Assembly: GCA_020426505.1 (NCBI GenBank)
Contig: JAGQPX010000081.1
Span: 1 to 38,458, forward strand
Direction of reading: 5' to 3'
Source of the DNA: Planctomycetaceae bacterium
GTDB taxonomy: Bacteria; Planctomycetota; Planctomycetia; Planctomycetales; Planctomycetaceae
Length of the DNA: 38,458 bases
Of this stretch, positions 34,788-38,458 are shown one piece after another (the first letter of the stretch is position 1; each line of letters begins with the position of its first letter). The position numbers and the translations under genes are program-made. The notes under the pieces are model-generated. The model was given only the letters and a program-made list of their open reading frames with translations, was not told the origin of the DNA and made no database searches.

Positions 34788-36014
34788 ATGATCACGGTTA
34801 CGCGCGGCCTCCTGACATTTGTCCTCGTCGTTGGGGGAGCGCTGACGGTCGATGCAGAAGAACCGCAGCGGCCCGACCGGTACATCTACAACAGCGATGC
34901 GGACAACATGTTCATCTACAAAGGGCCGCCCATGCAGCCGGAGGATGTTTATCCCTACATCGATCAGGTCGCCGCGGCGGGGGTGACGACGTTCAGCATG
35001 TCCCCCAATGACGGAATGGTGATGAACTTCCCCAGCCGTCACGCGCGCATGCTGGGCGACGAGGAGGATCCGGAAACCCTCAAGCAGATCGAAGAGGCCG
35101 GCAAGAACAAGCCGGGGACGCTCGCACGAGCCGCACTCAACTACGGGGCCTTCGTCGAGCAAGGCACCGATGCGATGGCGATTGCGGTCGGGCGGGCAAA
35201 GGAGCAGGGCATGGAGGTGTTCCTGTCGTTTCGCATGAACGAAGTGCACGGCACCGACACGCCCGACACGTTCCCCTACAACCTCATTCTCTCCCGCTTC
35301 TGGCGCGAGCATCCCGAGTACTGGATCGGCCATCCGGGCGACGAGTTGAGCCAACTGCATCAGGACATCCTCGGCCCACGCACAAGCCCGGTCGTCGGCA
35401 AGTGGCTCCCCGGCGGACTCGACTTCGCCCATGACGACGTCCGGCAGCGACGGTTCGATCAGATCAAGGAGTGCCTCGATCGCTATGACGTCGACGGACT
35501 CGAAATGGATTTTCAGCGATTCCCGATCTACTTCAAATACGGCGAGGAAGAGCAGAACCTTGATGTGATGACGGAGTTCATCCGCAGTCTGCGTGAACTC
35601 TCTCAGCAGATCGGCGACAAACGCGGACGTCCGATGCTGCTCTCAGCACGTGTGATGGCGAGACCGGATCAGAACCGGGCACTCGGACTGGACGTCTTCC
35701 GCTGGGCTGACGAAGGACTGGTCGACTTCCTGATCGCCTCGCATTACTTGCGGAACGACTTTCCCCTGCCGGTGCAGGAGTACCGCGAACGCATGCCGAA
35801 GGAGATGCCGCTGTACGCATCGATCGAGGTCGAACCCAAAGCGGACACGTATCGCACCTTCGCCCGGCAGTTGTACGCGGAGGGTGTCGACGGACTGATG
35901 CTGTTCAACTACTTCACGCGTCGGGAATCCGGGAACGAGCCCGACTTCTCACTTGTGAAGGAGTTGAGCGATCCGAAGACGATCGCTGAACCGGCGAACG
36001 CTGCCGGTGAGTGA
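34788..36014 (+). CDS. Exported glycosidase-like TIM-barrel protein
   Basis: The protein has 408 residues, with a signal peptide (about 1-25, ending VDAEEP). The body shows barrel-type strands with acidic residues at their ends: VFLSFRMNEVHGTD, DVDGLEMDFQRFP and LYASIEVEPK. This resembles the glycosyl-hydrolase-like families in which Asp/Glu on strands 4 and 7 catalyse (compare the glycoside-hydrolase-like GHL10 group), but I cannot name a precise family. ATG at 34788 follows GAGAG 9 nt upstream and starts just before the hydrophobic segment; the earlier ATG at 34755 would bury it. It is free-standing. An enzyme on extracellular polysaccharide is the inference. Confidence 0.75.
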   Translation: MITVTRGLLTFVLVVGGALTVDAEEPQRPDRYIYNSDADNMFIYKGPPMQPEDVYPYIDQVAAAGVTTFSMSPNDGMVMNFPSRHARMLGDEEDPETLKQIEEAGKNKPGTLARAALNYGAFVEQGTDAMAIAVGRAKEQGMEVFLSFRMNEVHGTDTPDTFPYNLILSRFWREHPEYWIGHPGDELSQLHQDILGPRTSPVVGKWLPGGLDFAHDDVRQRRFDQIKECLDRYDVDGLEMDFQRFPIYFKYGEEEQNLDVMTEFIRSLRELSQQIGDKRGRPMLLSARVMARPDQNRALGLDVFRWADEGLVDFLIASHYLRNDFPLPVQEYRERMPKEMPLYASIEVEPKADTYRTFARQLYAEGVDGLMLFNYFTRRESGNEPDFSLVKELSDPKTIAEPANAAGE

Positions 36015-36276
36015 GGGGCAATCCGGCCGTCATTTTGAAGAGAGGCAGAGGCGTATTGCTAACGCAATTCGGAGGCTATGGAGAATCAGGCGACACAGCT
36101 GGTCCGTGTCTCCCCTTCCGCTCGTGACGATTGTAAGGAAATTGACTGTTCTCCGGTTGCCGATCTGGCCGATGTACTGGTTGACGTGCGGTAGGTTTGC
36201 GATCTGCCATTGACATCGTCACCAAGGCAGGTTGAAACCCTGTCCCACGGCCACAGAGTTCGAGGAGAACGGACTG

Positions 36277-36582
36277 ATGACCAAGCGGAATCTCACACGC
36301 GGCCTGTTGTTCGCGCTGGCGATCGTGGCCGGCGGTTTGCTGTCGATCACCGATGCTCAGGCAGCGGCTCCCGGACAGCCCAGCGACTGGCAGCGATTCT
36401 ACTACTACCCATACGTTTACTATCCGCAGAACTTCCGACGTCTGCCGGAGAGCTACGACCACATGTACTACAGGTACCCGGTCGAAAAACAGATCCCCAT
36501 CTATCGCCAGGACTGGCACAACTTCTACCCGTCCGAGCGGCCTTATCACAGCGGACATCACTTTATCTTGGATGTCTTCTAG
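36277..36582 (+). CDS. Small secreted Tyr-rich protein
   Basis: The protein has 101 residues, with a signal peptide (about 1-30, ending TDAQAAAP). The mature part is rich in Tyr, Phe, Pro, Arg and His (RFYYYPYVYYPQNF, MYYRYPV), with no recognisable domain. GAGGAGAA lies 7-9 nt before the ATG at 36277, so I prefer this start over the earlier one at 36232. A strong hairpin follows. Like the Gly/Tyr-rich protein at 1825-2121, it may be a structural envelope or surface protein, but the two do not align. Confidence 0.85.
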   Translation: MTKRNLTRGLLFALAIVAGGLLSITDAQAAAPGQPSDWQRFYYYPYVYYPQNFRRLPESYDHMYYRYPVEKQIPIYRQDWHNFYPSERPYHSGHHFILDVF

Positions 36583-36610
36583 TCTTCCGGGGGCGATCCC
36601 AGAGAGTCAT

Positions 36611-36649
36611 CACGCCGCGTTTGCTCAGGGGGGCAAACGCGGCGTGTTT
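36611..36649 (+). terminator. Terminator after the Tyr-rich protein gene
   Basis: A perfect 14-bp stem (CACGCCGCGTTTGC with GCAAACGCGGCGTG, 36611-36624 and 36633-36646) has an 8-nt loop and is followed by TTTGCGTT, a short T tract. The stem is very stable, so termination is likely, with possible action in both directions. Confidence 0.75.
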
Positions 36650-36662
36650 GCGTTAGAGAGTC

Positions 36663-36686
36663 GTCATCACGCTCGGTCGTGATGAC
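36663..36686. other. Second hairpin after the terminator
   Basis: A 9-bp perfect stem GTCATCACG / CGTGATGAC with a 6-nt loop lies 14 nt after the terminator. There is no T tract. It may back up termination. Confidence 0.5.
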
Positions 36687-36779
36687 AGTGACGCTCTCAT
36701 GCGTACTCTGACGTTGTCGGCATCCGCTCAATCCGCGGAACGTGATGGCTATTGCAGCGTTCCGTTTGAGACTTCGTGT

Positions 36780-36865
36780 GGGTGGCAGGGTCAGACAACG
36801 GGATGGCCCTGACATTGTGCGTCCAGACACCGGGGCCATCCGCTTCGCTTCTGACCCTGCCACCC
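36780..36865. repeat. MITE-like hairpin element, copy 2
   Basis: An 86-bp element has perfect 16-nt terminal inverted repeats (GGGTGGCAGGGTCAGA) and the inner pair GGATGGCCC / GGGGCCATCC. The same element is at 33470-33556. It lies between the convergent Tyr-rich and Gfo/Idh/MocA genes. Confidence 0.88.
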
Positions 36866-36894
36866 GAAAATCGAAACGGACCAATGCTCTACGA

Positions 36895-38160
36895 CTACAC
36901 CGTGGGCAACTCGTAACCCTTGCGGCGAGGGCGGGTGAGAAGTGCGTTGGCTTCGTCGTCGCCTTCGAACTGCTCGCGATCCGGGTCCCATTGGAGTTTG
37001 CGACCCAGTTCGCGGGTGATGTTGACGAGGTGGCAGATCGAGATCGAACGGTGACCGATTTCGACATCCGCGTTTGGCTCCTCTCGCGACCTGATGCAGT
37101 CGAGCCAGTTGGCGAGGTGTGGAGCGGCTGTCCATCCGGGGCCTTCCCACTTCTGCTGGACGGCGGGGCCGGGAGCATCCGGGAGGAAGTCCTTCGGGTT
37201 GGTCGTGAACTTGTTGCGGTTGATCTCGATTTTCGCTTTAGTGCCAGTGAAGATCGCTCCACCCATCGGACCGCCATGAAGTTCGAAGCGGACGAGCGTG
37301 CCGTCGGCGTATCGCATGTTGACCTTGCCATTGGGGCCGGGGGTGACCGGTTCGAGTTCGGTCGGTCCCGTGTGACTCATGCCGAGGGCCGATTGGATTT
37401 GATCGACGCCGTGGGCTCCCCAGTTGGTCATCTCGCCACCGGAGTAAGCTCGCCACTGCATCCAACCGAACTGCAAGTTCTTGTTGAAGGGGCGGAGTTC
37501 GGTCGGGCCGCACCACATGTCCCAGTTGTCGCCGTCCGGGACCGGCTCTTCAGGCAGGCTTTCGTAACGATGGGGCCCGGTGTAGTTGACGGCTTGCACA
37601 ACCTTGATATCGCCAATGCCTCCCGTGCGGACGACCTCACAGCAGTAACGGTTGAGTTCCATCGTGCGTTGTTGAGTGCCGACCTGGAAGATCGTGTTAT
37701 GTTTGCGAGCCGCTTTGACGACTTCTCGCCCCTCGCTGACGTACGCCGTCAATGGCTTCTCAGCGTAGACATCGAGTCCCGCCTGGCAGGCCCGGATGCA
37801 GGGAAGTGAACGACCGTGATCGGGAGTCGCAATGATGACGGCGTCGAGTTGCTCCTGGTCGAACATCTCGCGGTAGTCGTCGTACATCGGTCCATCGACC
37901 AAATTCTCACGACGCGCCTGTTCCTGCCGCTCTCTGTAACAGTCGGCAGTGGCGACAAGTTTGCCCGGCGCGGGGAGTTGGCTCATCAGCTGTTTTGCAC
38001 GCCCGCCGACGCCGATCACGCCGACGCGAATCGTTTCACTGGCAGCGGTGCCGCCGTCGCGTCCCAGGACTGTTGAGGGGATAAAAGTTGGTGCCCCGAA
38101 GACCGCTCCAGCGACTGTGGCCTGTTTGAGAAAGTCTCGCCGGGATGATTGAGTCGGCAT
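36895..38160 (-). CDS. Tat-exported Gfo/Idh/MocA-family oxidoreductase
   Basis: The protein has 421 residues. The Tat signal SSRRDFLKQATVAG begins at residue 5. The Rossmann fold carries GVIGVGGRA (47-55), ATPDH, and the diagnostic EKP motif (134-136, VYAEKPLTAY) of NAD(P)-dependent Gfo/Idh/MocA dehydrogenases. The C-terminal substrate domain has GGEMTNWGAHGVDQIQSALG. Exported members are typical of planctomycetes and may act on sugars with tightly bound cofactor, as in glycosidases of the GH109 group; the substrate is unknown. I use the ATG at 38160, since the frame's earlier start at 38178 has no ribosome site. It is convergent with the Tyr-rich protein gene. Confidence 0.93.
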   Translation of the reverse strand: MPTQSSRRDFLKQATVAGAVFGAPTFIPSTVLGRDGGTAASETIRVGVIGVGGRAKQLMSQLPAPGKLVATADCYRERQEQARRENLVDGPMYDDYREMFDQEQLDAVIIATPDHGRSLPCIRACQAGLDVYAEKPLTAYVSEGREVVKAARKHNTIFQVGTQQRTMELNRYCCEVVRTGGIGDIKVVQAVNYTGPHRYESLPEEPVPDGDNWDMWCGPTELRPFNKNLQFGWMQWRAYSGGEMTNWGAHGVDQIQSALGMSHTGPTELEPVTPGPNGKVNMRYADGTLVRFELHGGPMGGAIFTGTKAKIEINRNKFTTNPKDFLPDAPGPAVQQKWEGPGWTAAPHLANWLDCIRSREEPNADVEIGHRSISICHLVNITRELGRKLQWDPDREQFEGDDEANALLTRPRRKGYELPTV

Positions 38161-38332
38161 GAGGTGACACCTTTCCAAGAGAAGAAACCGTGATTCTGCT
38201 GATGTCCCGGTATTCTACCAGACCTCGGCATCAACGCGAGCATTAACGGCGAATCACTTTGCTTCCGATCGGAGTCGTCAATCCTGGCCGTCGAATGCCC
38301 CTTTTCTCCCAAGATTGACGGGAGGCACGCGA

Positions 38333-38383
38333 ATGACAACTCAGAACCCCCAGTCCCGCGAACGCGAAAGGAAGTGGCATTGA
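38333..38383 (+). CDS. Possible 16-residue leader peptide
   Basis: An ATG frame of 16 codons (starting MTTQNPQSRERERKWH) has GGGAGG 8 nt upstream, a strong ribosome site. Its TGA stop overlaps the TTG of the next short frame (TTGA). It is charged and polar. It could be a leader that couples translation of the following hydrophobic peptide, or the two could be one gene with a frameshift. The window ends shortly after, so the context is missing. Confidence 0.35.
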   Translation: MTTQNPQSRERERKWH

Positions 38384-38451
38384 ATTGGAAGCGAACTACG
38401 GTGGTTGTTATCGCGCTAACCCTGCTTGTGATACTAGCACTACTCCGTTAA
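38380..38451 (+). CDS. Possible 23-residue single-span membrane peptide
   Basis: A TTG frame (GTG at 38374 is an alternative) encodes NWKRTTVVVIALTLLVILAL and ends LR before TAA at 38449. It is a classic short hydrophobic helix with positive flanks, so it could insert in the inner membrane. It overlaps the stop of the upstream 16-codon frame by TTGA. AAAGGAAG lies 4-8 nt upstream. Confidence 0.35.
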   Translation: MNWKRTTVVVIALTLLVILALLR

Positions 38452-38458
38452 GTCTATG

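Noticed and set aside
36210..36238. TTGACA-17-TGAAAC as a promoter of the Tyr-rich gene
   Set aside because: The -10 element is poor and leaves a leader of under 40 nt that overlaps the ribosome site region. Not strong enough to list.
36742..37809. 355-codon frame on the plus strand
   Set aside because: It lies antisense to the Gfo/Idh/MocA gene, whose motifs (Tat signal, GVIGVGG, EKP) are clear. No domain or ribosome site supports the antisense frame.

Overview
The window is about 38.5 kb of chromosome from a planctomycete, most likely in or near Planctomycetaceae/Planctomycetales. The evidence is the gene content. There is a PSCyt1/PSCyt2/PSD1 cytochrome-like protein, three Tat-exported DUF1501 proteins, two DUF1559 prepilin-like proteins, and a sulfatase. 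There are also a PhyH oxygenase, a Tat-exported Gfo/Idh/MocA oxidoreductase and HTTM (gamma-carboxylase-like) membrane proteins. Genes lie on both strands in short operons. I see no phage, transposase, rRNA or CRISPR array.

Layout. 1-4.4 kb: the 5' two thirds of tgt (cut by the window edge) with a small membrane protein, a Gly/Tyr/Arg-rich secreted protein with its own terminator, a YeiH-type transporter with a small membrane partner, and a 32-residue very basic protein that has a promoter, a leader, a ribosome site and a terminator. 4.4-8.0 kb: a phosphohexomutase homologue with an eroded active site, an enolase-superfamily enzyme and an M50 membrane protease. 8.3-19.6 kb: tRNA-Gly(CCC) directly followed by a PSCyt/PSD1-DUF1501 pair; a sulfatase fused to an SGNH hydrolase with an upstream DUF1501 gene; then an exported alpha/beta hydrolase with a sodium/solute symporter. 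This block looks like an extracellular polysaccharide or ester degradation and uptake region.

19.8-26.3 kb: a PhyH oxygenase; a HEAGH metallopeptidase followed by an ATP-grasp ligase, with related short repeat motifs upstream of both genes; and an overlapping set encoding a lipoprotein and two HTTM paralogues. 26.5-31 kb: a DUF1559 protein and a PhoR-PhoU-PhoB phosphate-type signalling operon without pst genes. 31-38.4 kb: a third DUF1501, a nitrilase-family amidohydrolase, a second DUF1559, a secreted glycosidase-like TIM-barrel protein, a Tyr-rich small secreted protein, a Gfo/Idh/MocA oxidoreductase and two tiny overlapping reading frames at the edge.

Several families of short inverted repeats lie between genes. 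One is REPIN-like (two doublets and one solo), one is an 86-87 bp MITE-like hairpin found twice between convergent genes, and two are single copies with about 20-nt arms and 23-nt loops. The best candidates for an undescribed system are the peptidase/ATP-grasp pair with shared upstream motifs, the coupled lipoprotein-HTTM-HTTM cluster, and the 32-residue basic protein. All assignments come from reading motifs by eye. No database search was possible.
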